Below, piece after piece: positions 8,172-17,606 of a stretch of 64,000 nt of DNA; the first letter of the stretch is position 1; every line of letters begins with the position of its first letter. The stretch is from Bradyrhizobium cytisi. Its GTDB lineage: Bacteria; Pseudomonadota; Alphaproteobacteria; Rhizobiales; Xanthobacteraceae. The position numbers were made by a program, and so were the translations under genes. Under the pieces are notes generated by a model that was not told the DNA's origin, ran no database searches, and saw only the letters and a program-made list of their open reading frames with translations. The DNA lies in contig NZ_VSSR01000025.1 of the NCBI RefSeq assembly GCF_008123515.1, forward strand, positions 62,001 through 126,000, read 5' to 3'.

Positions 8172-8588
8172 CTACTTTCCTTTTTTCCGCTGTTGCTGTC
8201 CCAGACCCATCTTCTTCGCCAGTTGCGAACGCGCCACCGCGTAGTTCGGCGCGACCATGGGATAATCGGCCGGCAGGCTCCATTTCTCGCGATATTGCTC
8301 GGGCGTCAGGTTGTACTGGGTGCGCAGATGGCGCTTCAGCGACTTGAAGCGCTTGCCGTCTTCCAGACACACCAGATAGTCCGGGGCGATCGACTTCTTC
8401 AGCGAGACGGCAGGCTTTGCCGGCTCGAGCGGCGCCTCGACACGGCCCGACGACACCCGCGTCAACGCGCCATGCACCTGGCTGATCAGGCTCGGAATCT
8501 CGGCGGCCGGCGTCGGGTTGTTGCTGACATAGGCCGAGACGATGTTCGCCGTCAGCTCGATGAAATTTTTAGCCCCAACATCCGACAT
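8172..8588 (-). CDS. mucR: MucR/Ros family transcriptional regulator
   Basis: This 138-residue protein begins MSDVGAKNFIELTANIVSAYV, and I use this start (8588) because the family begins here and an in-frame extension to 8657 does not resemble it. It has the MucR/Ros DNA-binding core (CLEDGKRFKSLKRHL, then LTPEQYREKWSLPADYPMVAPNYA). These are H-NS-like regulators of exopolysaccharide, motility and symbiosis genes in rhizobia. The zinc-finger ligands are incomplete. The second Cys is Asp, and the distal His position reads Gln-Tyr (RHLRTQYN). The domain therefore probably folds without canonical zinc binding, as reported for some Ml/MucR homologues. Confidence 0.9.
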   Translation of the reverse strand: MSDVGAKNFIELTANIVSAYVSNNPTPAAEIPSLISQVHGALTRVSSGRVEAPLEPAKPAVSLKKSIAPDYLVCLEDGKRFKSLKRHLRTQYNLTPEQYREKWSLPADYPMVAPNYAVARSQLAKKMGLGQQQRKKGK

Positions 8589-8750
8589 GGGCTCGACCTC
8601 TCCAATCCGATTCCGTCGCGGCCTCATTGGCGGCGGTGAAGTATTCTCTGTCAACAATACCTTTGGCCGAAATACGACGACTGGAGAATATGAGCCGATT
8701 ACTGATCTCGCGACAGCAGTTGCGAGACTTTACTTGAACCCGGCGAAGCT

Positions 8751-9617
8751 TCAGCCGCGCTGGTCGAGATGGGCGCGCAGCTCGTCGATTGAGGCGAAGC
8801 GCATCATGCCCTCCGGCATCTGCGCTTCGATCGAGCCGTCCGAATAAAGCGAATAGGCCATGCCGTCGACGATACCGGATTTGAGCACCGTGACCGGCGC
8901 CTGTTCGGCCGGCGGCGGCTCGGGTGCGGGCGGAGGTGCGGCGGGCTGAGGAGCAGCAGGCTCGAAGGTCGACGCCGGGCGCGGCGGCGATGGGCGACGC
9001 GGCGCGGGCGGTTCAGGCGGCCGCGCACGGTCGGCCTTCGGCCAGGCATCGTCGAAGCTCGCGGGCGGGGCCTCAGGCACGGCCGGCTCCGCGGGCTCGG
9101 CGTGTGGTTGCGGCGGCGACTCCTCCGTGGCCTTTGCCTCGGCACGCTCGCGCTCCTTGCGCGAGCTCGAGGCGAACATCAGGTTGCGCCGACGCGGCGC
9201 CTCCTGAGCTGCGGGCGGGGGCGTAGGCGGCGCTTCCGGCTCGGCCGGAGCCTCGGCCCGCGGTCGCTCGCGCGCCGGTGCTTCGGCCTGCCAAGGCGGC
9301 GCAGCGGGCGATGGCTGCGGCTCGACTCGCATCGCCGGAGCCAGCTCGGACGCAGCCGCGCCTGGTGCAGCGAGGCCCGGCGGCAGCACCGGCCGCACGC
9401 GAACGTCCGACGGCGCGGCCAGCCGTCGGGCGATGCCTCGCAGCTCCAGCAGCACGATGTAGAGACCGACCAGTAACATTCCGGAGCAGACGCCAATCGT
9501 TCCGCTCGTTATGAGCGTGCTGCCGAGGCTGAAATCCCTGATCGAATAGCCAAAAGCGACCGCAAGGAGGCCCGCCGCCACGGCGAAAATCCCTGCGATC
9601 AACAAAGCCAAGCTCAT
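8751..9617 (-). CDS. Proline/alanine-rich membrane protein, hypothetical
   Basis: I start the protein at the ATG at 9617 (MSLALLIAGIFAV), giving 288 residues. Two N-terminal membrane segments (about 3-20 and 31-58) precede a long low-complexity cytoplasmic or periplasmic region rich in Pro, Ala, Glu and Arg (residues about 75-235). A short conserved-looking C-terminal module follows (VLKSGIVDGMAYSLYSDGSIEAQMPEGMMRFASIDELRAHL). That module has the look of a small beta-rich domain seen at the end of several rhizobial hypothetical proteins. No enzymatic motif is visible. Function unknown. Confidence 0.7.
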   Translation of the reverse strand: MSLALLIAGIFAVAAGLLAVAFGYSIRDFSLGSTLITSGTIGVCSGMLLVGLYIVLLELRGIARRLAAPSDVRVRPVLPPGLAAPGAAASELAPAMRVEPQPSPAAPPWQAEAPARERPRAEAPAEPEAPPTPPPAAQEAPRRRNLMFASSSRKERERAEAKATEESPPQPHAEPAEPAVPEAPPASFDDAWPKADRARPPEPPAPRRPSPPRPASTFEPAAPQPAAPPPAPEPPPAEQAPVTVLKSGIVDGMAYSLYSDGSIEAQMPEGMMRFASIDELRAHLDQRG

Positions 9618-9931
9618 CGAACACACCCCCGGCCGCGCATCCACGCGCGGCACCCGTTACGCCACGATACCGTCATACTGCGTTCCTCGCCAACGACCAA
9701 TTGCCGGCGCCGTTCCTAAAGGGAAGGATATCAGGGACTTATTCACATTCCCTTCAGCAACGGTCCGGTAGCTCTCATGTGCTTCCCGCGCTTCTGGAAA
9801 TTGCTGCGTCGCATCAGGAATTTAGCCATAATGCCCAATTACTTGGTAATGGAACTGCGCTATAGGGATTCCGGGGAACAGGCCCGCGCGCGCCAGCAGG
9901 GCCGAGAGGGGATTCCGGGTCACCAATAGCC
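9618..9931. other. Intergenic region between divergent genes, no gene seen
   Basis: This 314-bp stretch separates the proline-rich membrane protein from the divergent glycosyltransferase. It has a moderately AT-rich part around 9730-9870 where promoters would be expected. I could not find a convincing -35/-10 pair with correct spacing. No repeat, terminator or small gene is visible. Confidence 0.45.
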
Positions 9932-11581
9932 ATGACATCCATCACGACTTCGGCGCTCGACACGCCTCTCGGGCGCTCGGTTGAGCGGACTTGCGACGAC
10001 CTCGCCATGCTGGTGCTGGCTGCCGTCGCCGTCATCGCAGGCCTGACTTTCCGCGATTACGGGCTCGGCTGGGACGACTACACCCATGCCGAATATGCCG
10101 ACCTGCTGCTGCGCATGTACGGCTCCGGCTTCAGGGACACGTCTGCCCTCTCCTTCGCCAACCTCTATATGTATGGCGGCGGCTTCGACATGGTCGCAGC
10201 CCTGCTGCACAAGATTCTCCCGCTCGAGCTGTTCGAGACGCGACGCCTGGTCGGCGCGATCGTCGGCGTGATCGGGCTTGCGGTGACGTGGCGGCTCGGC
10301 CGCCGCGTCGCCGGACCGCTTGCCGGTCTTGCCGCACTCTTGCTGCTGGCGCTCTGCCCGATCTTCTACGGCCACATGTTCATGAACCCGAAGGATGCGC
10401 CCTTCGCGGTGGCGATGATCATCCTGATGCTCGGCCTGGTCCGGCTTGCCGAGGAATATCCAAAACCCTCGCCGCGCACGATCCTGATCGTCGGCCTCGG
10501 TGCCGGCTTGTCGATCGGCTGCCGCATCCTTGGCGGGCTCGCGCTGGTCTATGCGATGGTCGGCTTCATGCCGCTGTTCCTGGAAGAGCTGCGCACCGAG
10601 GGCGCGCGCGAGGCGGTCCGCCGTTTCGCCCATGTCGTCTACGTGCTCCTGCCCGGCCTCGCGTTCGGCTACCTCGTGATGGGCCTGATCTGGCCGTGGT
10701 CGATCATGGAGCCCGGCAATCCCTTCGAGGCCCTGACCTATTTCTCGCACTTCTTCGAGAAGCCCTGGAAGGAGATGTTCGACGGCGCGATCGTGTCGGT
10801 GCCCGACATGCCCTGGTCCTATCTGCCGACGCTGTTCGCGCTGCAGCTTCCCGAAGTGATGCTGGTGCTGACGGCCGGTGCCGTGTTCAGCACCTTCGCG
10901 ATGCTGCCGCGTCGCGAGGTTCCGGCGCGTCGCAAGACCATCCTGCTGATGCTGACGCTGGCGGCCACCCTGCCGCTCGCGATCGCGATGGTGAAGCGTC
11001 CTGCGCTCTACAACGGCATCCGCCATTTCGTCTTCGTGATCCCGCCGATGGCGGTGCTCGGCGGCATTGCCTTCGCCCGGACTATGGAACGCCTGCGCGC
11101 CAGCCACCGCGCCTGGCAGCCGGCCGTGCTCGCCGTGTTCTGCTTCGGCCTGGCGCTGCCGCTCGCCGAGATGATCCGGCTGCATCCCTATCAATACACC
11201 CACTTCAACCACATCGCCGGCACGGTGCGCGCCGCCGACGACCGCTTCATGCTGGACTATTGGGGCCTCGCGCTGAAGCAGGCCTCCGACGAACTGCGCG
11301 AGCAGCTGGTCGAGCGCCAGGAGGTGCCGCCGCGCAATCGCAAATGGAAGGTCGCGGTGTGCGGTCCGCAACGCCCCGCCCAGGTCGCGCTCGGCCCCGA
11401 CTTCACCATCGGCTGGGATTCCAACGCGGCCGATTTCGCCATGACGCTCGGCGAATTCTACTGCAAGGGCCTCACCGCGCCCGTGCTGGTCGAGATCAAG
11501 CGCGACGACGTGGTGTTCGCCCGCGTCTACGACATCCGCGGCCGCAGCATTTCCGGCCTGCTGTCGATCCCGGCGCCGTAA
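9932..11581 (+). CDS. Polytopic membrane glycosyltransferase (ArnT/PMT-like, GT39-type)
   Basis: This 549-residue integral membrane protein has about ten hydrophobic segments. The first periplasmic loop carries the acidic motif GLGWDDYTHAEYADLLL, corresponding in position to the catalytic acidic pair of GT-C enzymes. FYGHMFMNPKDAPFAVAM in the next loops is typical of the ArnT/PMT-like family of undecaprenyl- or dolichyl-phosphate-sugar dependent transferases. The C-terminal 130 residues form a soluble domain (KWKVAVCGPQRPAQVALGPDFTIG). The acceptor is probably an envelope lipid or glycan but cannot be told from sequence. No polysaccharide cluster surrounds it. Confidence 0.75.
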   Translation: MTSITTSALDTPLGRSVERTCDDLAMLVLAAVAVIAGLTFRDYGLGWDDYTHAEYADLLLRMYGSGFRDTSALSFANLYMYGGGFDMVAALLHKILPLELFETRRLVGAIVGVIGLAVTWRLGRRVAGPLAGLAALLLLALCPIFYGHMFMNPKDAPFAVAMIILMLGLVRLAEEYPKPSPRTILIVGLGAGLSIGCRILGGLALVYAMVGFMPLFLEELRTEGAREAVRRFAHVVYVLLPGLAFGYLVMGLIWPWSIMEPGNPFEALTYFSHFFEKPWKEMFDGAIVSVPDMPWSYLPTLFALQLPEVMLVLTAGAVFSTFAMLPRREVPARRKTILLMLTLAATLPLAIAMVKRPALYNGIRHFVFVIPPMAVLGGIAFARTMERLRASHRAWQPAVLAVFCFGLALPLAEMIRLHPYQYTHFNHIAGTVRAADDRFMLDYWGLALKQASDELREQLVERQEVPPRNRKWKVAVCGPQRPAQVALGPDFTIGWDSNAADFAMTLGEFYCKGLTAPVLVEIKRDDVVFARVYDIRGRSISGLLSIPAP

Positions 11582-11714
11582 TAATTTTCTCCGGAAGCCG
11601 TAGCCCGCTCCATGCGGACCACGCTGAACTGCCGCGCTTGGCGCGCACCTTGCTGCCAGCCGTTTGCGAGACTAGGCTCCCTCCCCGCAACAACGAGGTT
11701 CGGAGAGATTTGCC

Positions 11715-12494
11715 ATGTCACCAGCGGAAGCGCGCCTGAAGGAAGTGCCGTCGAACATGACGGAGGCCGAGTGGCAGCAACGGGTCAATCTCGCCGCCTG
11801 CTATCGTCTGGTCTCGCTGTACGGCTGGGACGATCTGGTCGACACCCACATCTCCGCGCGCGTGCCCGGCCCCGACCATCACTTCCTGATCAACCCCTAC
11901 GGGCTGATGTTCGACGAGATCACGGCCTCGAGCCTGGTCAAGGTCGATCTGCACGGCAACCAGCTCAGCGAGAGCGAATACAGCATCAACCCGGCCGGCT
12001 TCACCATCCATTCGGCGATCCACGAGGTGCGAGAAGATGCGATCTGCGTGCTGCATCTCCACACGCTGGACGGCACCGCGGTGTCGAGCAGCGCCGAAGG
12101 CCTGCTGCCGCTGAACCAGACCGCGCAGCTCGTCACCCACGACCTCGCCTATCACGACTATGAAGGCATCGCGCTCGATCACGACGAGCGGCCGCGGCTG
12201 CAGCAGGATCTCGGCGACCACAACCACATGCTGCTGCGCAACCACGGCACGCTGACCGTCGGCCGCTCGGTCGCTTCCGCCTTTGAGCGCATGTACCACC
12301 TCGAGCGCGCCTGCTCGATGCAGGTGCGCACCCGCGCGCTGGGCACGCCGGTCTATCCGGTGGAGGACATCGCGATCGAGAAGAACACCGAGCTGCTCGC
12401 CAACCGCGACCGCGCCGAGCTGCGCGCGACGAACCTGGTATGGCCGCCGCTGCTGCGCAAGCTCGACCGCGAGCTCCCGGGCTACCGCTCTTGA
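11715..12494 (+). CDS. Class II aldolase/adducin family protein
   Basis: This 259-residue cytosolic protein has the family hallmarks GWDDLVDTHISARVPG (substrate-phosphate loop region), HLHTLDGT (two zinc-ligand His) and RNHGTLTVG (third zinc His). The class II aldolase fold uses a divalent metal to cleave or form C-C bonds in short sugars such as fuculose- or ribulose-phosphate. Members of this length annotated only as adducin-like are often of unknown substrate. There is no adjacent sugar kinase or transporter to define a pathway. An excellent intrinsic terminator follows at 12553. Confidence 0.9.
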   Translation: MSPAEARLKEVPSNMTEAEWQQRVNLAACYRLVSLYGWDDLVDTHISARVPGPDHHFLINPYGLMFDEITASSLVKVDLHGNQLSESEYSINPAGFTIHSAIHEVREDAICVLHLHTLDGTAVSSSAEGLLPLNQTAQLVTHDLAYHDYEGIALDHDERPRLQQDLGDHNHMLLRNHGTLTVGRSVASAFERMYHLERACSMQVRTRALGTPVYPVEDIAIEKNTELLANRDRAELRATNLVWPPLLRKLDRELPGYRS

Positions 12495-12552
12495 GATTTA
12501 CGGAGTTTGGTGTAGACTAGGCGTCAACACCCTCTACACATTTCGGAATGAA

Positions 12553-12582
12553 ACGCCGCCCAATTCCGGGCGGCGTTTTTAT
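12553..12582 (+). terminator. Rho-independent terminator
   Basis: A perfect stem (ACGCCGCCC pairing with GGGCGGCGT) with a four-base AATTCC-centred loop is followed by five T residues. It lies 59 bp after the stop of the class II aldolase gene and should end that transcript. Confidence 0.85.
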
Positions 12583-12593
12583 TTGGGCCCGCT

Positions 12594-12708
12594 GTCATTG
12601 CGAGGAGCTCGCGACAAAATTGCGAAGCAATTTTGCGCCGATGCGACGAAGCAATCCAGACTGCGCCCGCGGAGGGATTCTGGATTGCTTCGCTTCGCTC
12701 GCAATGAC
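12594..12708. repeat. Palindromic intergenic repeat, family A with nested hairpin (copy 2)
   Basis: The outer arms (GTCATTGCGAG at the left and CTTCGCTCGCAATGAC at the right) and the inner AAGCAATCCAGA/TCTGGATTGCTTCG pair match the family-A repeats at 3637 and 55797. Compared with those, the left arm contains an extra stretch with its own perfect 9-bp inverted repeat at 12615-12635 (CAAAATTGC and GCAATTTTG around GAA). It lies between the terminator of the aldolase gene and the convergent peptidase gene. Confidence 0.9.
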
Positions 12709-12728
12709 GAGGATAGAGTTTTCATGCC

Positions 12729-14135
12729 CTACTTCACCTCCGCGAGCGCCGCGAGGATCCGTGCCCAGGAGCGGATGCCCTTCTGGAAGCTGCGCAGATC
12801 GTACTTCTCGTTCGGCGAGTGAATGTTGTCGTCGTCCAGGCCAAAGCCGACGAGCAGCGAATCCAGCCCAAGCGCGCGCTTGAAATCGGCGACGATCGGG
12901 ATCGAGGCGCCGGAGCCCATCAGCACAGTCTCCTTGCCCCATTCCTCGGTCAGCGCTTGCCTCGCGGCGGCAAGCGGCTTCATGTTCCAGTCGAGCGCCA
13001 CGGCGGGCGCGGCGGAATGGTCGCCGAACGCAACCTTGCAGTCGCCCGGAATCCGGGCGGTCACGTAGTCGCGGAAGGCCTTGCGGATGGTCTGGGGGTC
13101 CTGCCCCTGGACCAGCCGGAACGAGACTTTTGCCGAGGCGTGCGACGGGATCACCGTCTTGGAGCCCTCGCCGATATAGCCGCCCCAGATGCCGTTGACG
13201 TCGCAGGTCGGACGCGTGGAGGCCTGCTCGACCATCAGCCGCCCCTTCTCGCCAGCCGGGATCGACAAGCCGACCGGCTTGAGGAACGACTCCGGCGTGA
13301 AGGTGAGCTTCTTCCACTGCTCCAGGATCTCCGGCGGCGTGTCCTTTACGCCGTCATAGAAGCCGGGAATGGTGATGCGGTTGTCATCGTCGAACAAACC
13401 GCCGAGAATCCTGGTCAGCACCCGGATCGGGTTCATCGCCGTGCCGCCGAATACGCCGGAATGCAAATCGCGGCTGGCGGCGGTGATCTTCACCTCTTCA
13501 TACAGCAGGCCGCGCAGCGCCGTCGTAATCGCCGGCGTTTCCGGGTCCCACATGCCGGTGTCGCAAACCAGCACGTAATCGGCTTTGAACTCGTCCTTGT
13601 TGGCCTCGACGAACGGCACGAAGTTCTTGGAGCCGACCTCCTCCTCGCCTTCGATCAGGAAGGTGATGTCGATCGGCAGCGAGCCCGTGACTTTCTTCCA
13701 GGCGCGGCAGGCTTCGACGAAGGTCATCACTTGACCCTTGTCGTCCTCGGCGCCGCGCGCGACGATGATCTTGCGGCCGTCGGCATGATCGGCGACGGCG
13801 GGCTCGAACGGAGGACGGTGCCAGAGCTCGAGCGGATCGACCGGCTGCACGTCGTAATGGCCGTAGAAGATCACATGCGGCCGTCCGCCCGCCTTGTCGT
13901 CCGCCTTGGCCTTGCCGACGACGGCAGGATGGCCGGCGGTCGGCCTCACTTCGGTCGCGACGCCGAGGCTCGCAATGTCCTTGGCCAGATGCTCGGCCGC
14001 CGCCTTGCAATCCCCGGCATAGGCCGGATCTGCGGAAATCGACTTGATCCGCAACAGCGAGAACAGGCGCTCGAGACTGTTATCAAAGTCCTTGTCGATG
14101 TGGTCGAGCACGGATTGAAGTTGCGCATTGGCCAT
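12729..14135 (-). CDS. M20 family metallopeptidase (dipeptidase)
   Basis: This 468-residue cytosolic enzyme starts MANAQLQSVLDHIDKDFDNS at 14135. An ATG five codons upstream is possible. M20 metal-site motifs are in order: FYGHYDVQP (His and general-base Asp), RGAEDDKGQ (bridging Asp), EGEEEVGS (catalytic Glu and metal Glu), VCDTGMWD, and the C-terminal NIHSPNEKYDL His. The family hydrolyses dipeptides or carnosine-like substrates with two zinc ions. The central lid domain carries the expected NGIWGGYIGEGSKTVIPS segment. It lies 25 bp after a membrane glycosyltransferase gene on the same strand. Confidence 0.93.
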   Translation of the reverse strand: MANAQLQSVLDHIDKDFDNSLERLFSLLRIKSISADPAYAGDCKAAAEHLAKDIASLGVATEVRPTAGHPAVVGKAKADDKAGGRPHVIFYGHYDVQPVDPLELWHRPPFEPAVADHADGRKIIVARGAEDDKGQVMTFVEACRAWKKVTGSLPIDITFLIEGEEEVGSKNFVPFVEANKDEFKADYVLVCDTGMWDPETPAITTALRGLLYEEVKITAASRDLHSGVFGGTAMNPIRVLTRILGGLFDDDNRITIPGFYDGVKDTPPEILEQWKKLTFTPESFLKPVGLSIPAGEKGRLMVEQASTRPTCDVNGIWGGYIGEGSKTVIPSHASAKVSFRLVQGQDPQTIRKAFRDYVTARIPGDCKVAFGDHSAAPAVALDWNMKPLAAARQALTEEWGKETVLMGSGASIPIVADFKRALGLDSLLVGFGLDDDNIHSPNEKYDLRSFQKGIRSWARILAALAEVK

Positions 14136-14160
14136 GGCCGGATGTCCCACTTTTCTAACC

Positions 14161-15510
14161 TCAAGATGGTTGTGGTTTTAACCCTGCCGCGGCGTCGGAG
14201 CTAGCCGCAACCGGCGGATGCCGGATGTGCCAGGCAAGGCTAACTGCGAGAATCGCCGTCGCGATGAGGTTGTTACCCCAGGCCTGGATGGCGTTGGGAA
14301 ACGGCGGCAGCGACAGCAGCATGAGGATGCCAGCAGCGCCAAGCGCGAGCACGGTTCCCAGCCGCACATTCGGCCGCAGGTCGAAGGCGGCCCGATGTAT
14401 CAGCACCGTCAGCGGCAGGAACAGCCACATGAAGTAATATTGTCGCGCCAGCGGCGAGGCGATCGTCATCAGGCAGAACAGGATGCCGAGTTCCTCGGCG
14501 TCCGATCGCGCCGTTCGCCGCGCTTGCCGCGGAATGACCGCGATGAAGCCGAGCCCGAGCAACGCCGATACCGCAAGCACGATCCAGTTCGCCGTCTTGT
14601 AGTCGACGTCGATGACATTCATCGTGCGCGCCGGCTTGCCGGGATCGTCCAGATTGTAGTTGATCGGCCTGACCAGCCGGTGCGTCACCGCGATGACGGA
14701 CTGGTTGACCCACGACCAGTTCTGCTCGTCGCGCTGACCAAAGCCCTTTTCCGAACTCGAGCCAACCATGCCCCGGTACCAGGTGTTGAGCTCGGCGGCG
14801 TTGCGCTCGAAGCCGCGGATCGGCGCCGGCACGAGATAGAGCAGGATGCCGATGAAGGCGAGCATGCTGACGACCGCCGCCCATTGCCGGCGCCAGACCA
14901 GATAAGGCAGCACGGCGATCGGAAACACCTTGATGGCGGCGGCGAGCGCGAACATGAAGCCCGCGAGCCAGGACCGTCGATGCTGGAGGCTCCAGAAGCC
15001 GTAGAGCATCATCACCAGCAGAACGAGGTTCGGCTGACCGAGATCGAACATGTCGAACGCGAAGGAGACGGTGACGACCACCGGCAGTGCTTCGAGCCAC
15101 GGGCCCGGCTCGCGATCCGAGCCGGTCATGGCATTGGAGAGAATGCTCGTGTACCACCATGCCACCCCATTCAGGATCGACAGCACGATGTAGAGCGGGA
15201 TCTTGCCGAACCAGCTCGGGATCGCCAGCAGGATCGCCGGCAGCGGCGGATAGATGAACTCGAACGGGTGATCCATTTCGCTGGGATAGAGCGCGCCGCC
15301 ATGCAGCACCTGCTGCCCGGCCCAGTACCACAGCGCATAGTCCTTGGTTTTGCCATGACCGAAGATCTCCGGACCGAGGACATCCGCAGTCAGGATCAAG
15401 CAGCAAAACAAGAAGAGCAGGTCGAGCGGCCTGCGCAGCGAGAGAGTTCGAAGCGCGCCCGGTTTGTCTGATGAATTCGGTGATGTCACATGATGTCCCG
15501 TCGGAAACAT
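14161..15510 (-). CDS. GT87 family membrane glycosyltransferase (mannosyltransferase-like)
   Basis: I choose the ATG at 15510 (MFPTGHHVTSPNSS). The open frame runs further upstream, but that part lies inside the HerA-like gene and has no family similarity. The 449-residue protein has ten or more membrane segments. The first periplasmic loop, with YPSEMDHPFEFIYPPL, is characteristic of GT87 (DUF2029) GT-C transferases, and FALAAAIKVFPIAVLPYLVWRRQW is a conserved later segment. GT87 enzymes add mannose or related sugars to lipid-linked acceptors from polyprenyl-phosphate donors. The acceptor here is unknown. Confidence 0.85.
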   Translation of the reverse strand: MFPTGHHVTSPNSSDKPGALRTLSLRRPLDLLFLFCCLILTADVLGPEIFGHGKTKDYALWYWAGQQVLHGGALYPSEMDHPFEFIYPPLPAILLAIPSWFGKIPLYIVLSILNGVAWWYTSILSNAMTGSDREPGPWLEALPVVVTVSFAFDMFDLGQPNLVLLVMMLYGFWSLQHRRSWLAGFMFALAAAIKVFPIAVLPYLVWRRQWAAVVSMLAFIGILLYLVPAPIRGFERNAAELNTWYRGMVGSSSEKGFGQRDEQNWSWVNQSVIAVTHRLVRPINYNLDDPGKPARTMNVIDVDYKTANWIVLAVSALLGLGFIAVIPRQARRTARSDAEELGILFCLMTIASPLARQYYFMWLFLPLTVLIHRAAFDLRPNVRLGTVLALGAAGILMLLSLPPFPNAIQAWGNNLIATAILAVSLAWHIRHPPVAASSDAAAGLKPQPS

Positions 15511-15640
15511 ATAGCACGTAGCAGACCGACGGACGCTTGGAGAGTCCCCCCTCACCCGAATTTGTAGCTGGCAAAGATGCTCTTTCCCCCGCCACCTGAG
15601 TGGCGTTACGGACCACTGGCCTGCAACCGGCGCGTTATGC

Positions 15641-17263
15641 CTACCTTCGCAGCAATCCGCCGAGCGCGCCGCGGACGAGCGCACGGCCGACCGAGCCGCC
15701 CAGCTGGCCGCCGACCGATTTGCCGAGATCGGCCACGACGCCGCCGACCACCTTGCCGGTGACCGTGCGCGTGACATCGCGCGCGATGCGTTGTCCCGTC
15801 GTCAGCCGGTTACGTCCGGTGTGGGTGCCGAAGATGGTGCCGACGATCGAGCCGATCTGGCCGAGGATGCCGCCACCGCCTCCGCCCGCCTGGCCATCGG
15901 CCGGCGCCGCGGTGCCGGCGATGCGCTTCTGAAGGATCTCATAGGCGGACTCGGAATCGATCGCGGTGTCGTATTTGCCCTTCACCGGGCTCGCATCCAT
16001 GATCGCCTTGCGCTCCTCCGGGCTGATCGGCCCAATGCGGGCCGATGGGGGACGGATCATCACCCGCTCGACCATCGCCGGCGTGCCGTTGCCTTCGAGG
16101 AACGACACCAGCGCCTCGCCCTTGCCGAGCTCCATGATCACCTTGGTGGTGTCGAGCTTCGGGTTGGGCCGGAAGGTCTGGGCCGCGGCGGCGACCGCCT
16201 TCTGGTCGCGCGGGGTGAAGGCGCGCAACGCATGCTGCACCCGGTTGCCCATTTGCCCGAGCACGCGGTCGGGCACGTCGATGGGGTTTTGCGTAACGAA
16301 ATAGACGCCGACCCCCTTGGAGCGGATCAGGCGGACCACCTGCTCGATCTTGTCCATCAGCGCCTTCGGGGCGTCGTTGAACAACAGATGCGCCTCGTCG
16401 AAGAAGAACACCAGCTTGGGCTTGGGAAGGTCGCCGGCCTCGGGCAATTCCTCGAACAGCTCCGACAGCATCCACAGCAGGAATGTCGCGTAAAGCCGCG
16501 GGCTCTGCATCAGCTTGTCGGCGACGAGGATGTTGACCGTGCCGCGGCCGTCGCGGTCGGTCTTCATGAAGTCCTTCAAGGTCAGCGCCGGCTCGCCGAA
16601 GAATTTTGTGGCGCCCTGGTTCTCCAACACCAGGAGCTGGCGCTGGATAGTGCCGATTGTGGCCTTGGTGACGTTGCCAAAACCCTGGGCCGCCTTCCGG
16701 ATCGGCGCGAGCGGATCATCGTCCGCGTCCGGCTCCTTCTTGCCGCCGTCGGGCACGATGGCGTCCAGCAAAGCCCGCAGATCCTTCATGTCGATCAGAG
16801 CAAGACCGTTGTCGTCGGCGACGCGGAAGGCAACGTTGAGCACGCCCTCCTGCACGTCGTTGAGATCGAGCATGCGCGCCAGCAACAGCGGCCCCATCTC
16901 GGTGATGGTGGCTCGCACCGGATGGCCCTGCTCACCGAACACATCCCAGAACACCGTCGAGAACTGGTCGGGCTGGAACGTCAGCCCCATCTCGGTCGCA
17001 CGCTTGACGATGAAATCTTTTGCCTCCCCGACCTCGGAGATGCCGGAGAGGTCGCCCTTGATGTCGGCGGCGAACACCGGAACGCCGGCCCGCGCAAATC
17101 CTTCCGCCATTACCTGCAGCGTGACCGTCTTGCCCGTTCCGGTCGCGCCGGTGACGAGGCCGTGGCGATTGGCGAGCGCCAGCGTCAACCAGGCCTGCTC
17201 GTCTCCCTTGCCGACAAATATCTTGCCGTCGGTATCGCCGAGCTTGTTGTCCTGCGCCGTCAT
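15641..17263 (-). CDS. HerA-like helicase/ATPase, DUF853 (YjgR) family
   Basis: I set the start at the ATG at 17263 (MTAQDNKLGDTDGKIFVG), giving 540 residues. The family begins there, and an extension of 24 residues does not match. Walker A is GATGTGKT (residues 39-46) and Walker B is KLVFFFDEAHLLF. A conserved arginine-finger region is visible in YFVTQNPIDVPDRVLGQMGNRVQHALRAFTP. The glycine-rich insert GQAGGGGGGILGQIGS precedes a C-terminal glycine-zipper-like tail. This is the YjgR branch of the HerA/FtsK ATPases, whose role is poorly defined. HerA proper pumps DNA with NurA nuclease, and no nuclease gene is nearby. Confidence 0.92.
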   Translation of the reverse strand: MTAQDNKLGDTDGKIFVGKGDEQAWLTLALANRHGLVTGATGTGKTVTLQVMAEGFARAGVPVFAADIKGDLSGISEVGEAKDFIVKRATEMGLTFQPDQFSTVFWDVFGEQGHPVRATITEMGPLLLARMLDLNDVQEGVLNVAFRVADDNGLALIDMKDLRALLDAIVPDGGKKEPDADDDPLAPIRKAAQGFGNVTKATIGTIQRQLLVLENQGATKFFGEPALTLKDFMKTDRDGRGTVNILVADKLMQSPRLYATFLLWMLSELFEELPEAGDLPKPKLVFFFDEAHLLFNDAPKALMDKIEQVVRLIRSKGVGVYFVTQNPIDVPDRVLGQMGNRVQHALRAFTPRDQKAVAAAAQTFRPNPKLDTTKVIMELGKGEALVSFLEGNGTPAMVERVMIRPPSARIGPISPEERKAIMDASPVKGKYDTAIDSESAYEILQKRIAGTAAPADGQAGGGGGGILGQIGSIVGTIFGTHTGRNRLTTGQRIARDVTRTVTGKVVGGVVADLGKSVGGQLGGSVGRALVRGALGGLLRR

Positions 17264-17606
17264 TACTCTCTCTATCGTTGGTTTCGCATATTGAAACTCG
17301 AACTCACCAGTTCCGTAGTTTAACTCATGTCGCAAGCCGATTGAAACCGTTCAAGGCGGCGCGGACATGCGACATCGTCGGAGACTACGCGCGCGGCATG
17401 CGCCAAAAGTCGGAGTGATACATTCGCATCGCGGCAATTTTTCACGGATTCGTTCCCCGGTCTTGCAACGCTGCAACACTTTACGCGCGTTCGAAGATGA
17501 ATCGCATGTTCGCCTCCGTTCATAGCTTGTATTTCACATCACACCGGCTCAAGATCAGTTTTCGAAATAAATCTCCGGCATGTGAACCGGCTGAGGGGCG
17601 GCCCAT
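17264..17606. other. Intergenic region between divergent genes, no gene seen
   Basis: This 343-bp stretch lies between the HerA-like gene and a divergent small gene. It includes a near-miss SOS motif (GTTC-N6-GTTC at 17508-17521, one base short of the LexA spacing). Upstream of 17607 there is an AT-rich stretch around 17526-17575 suited to a promoter. No RNA gene or repeat was recognised. Confidence 0.45.

Noticed and set aside
15511..15777. N-terminal extension of the GT87 glycosyltransferase frame
   Set aside because: This part overlaps the 3' end of the HerA-like gene and its translation is Arg/Ser-rich with no family similarity; the start at 15510 fits the family.
17508..17521. GTTC-N6-GTTC motif upstream of the HerA-like gene, resembling an SOS box
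   Set aside because: Spacing is six rather than the seven bases required by the alphaproteobacterial LexA consensus, so I do not call it.
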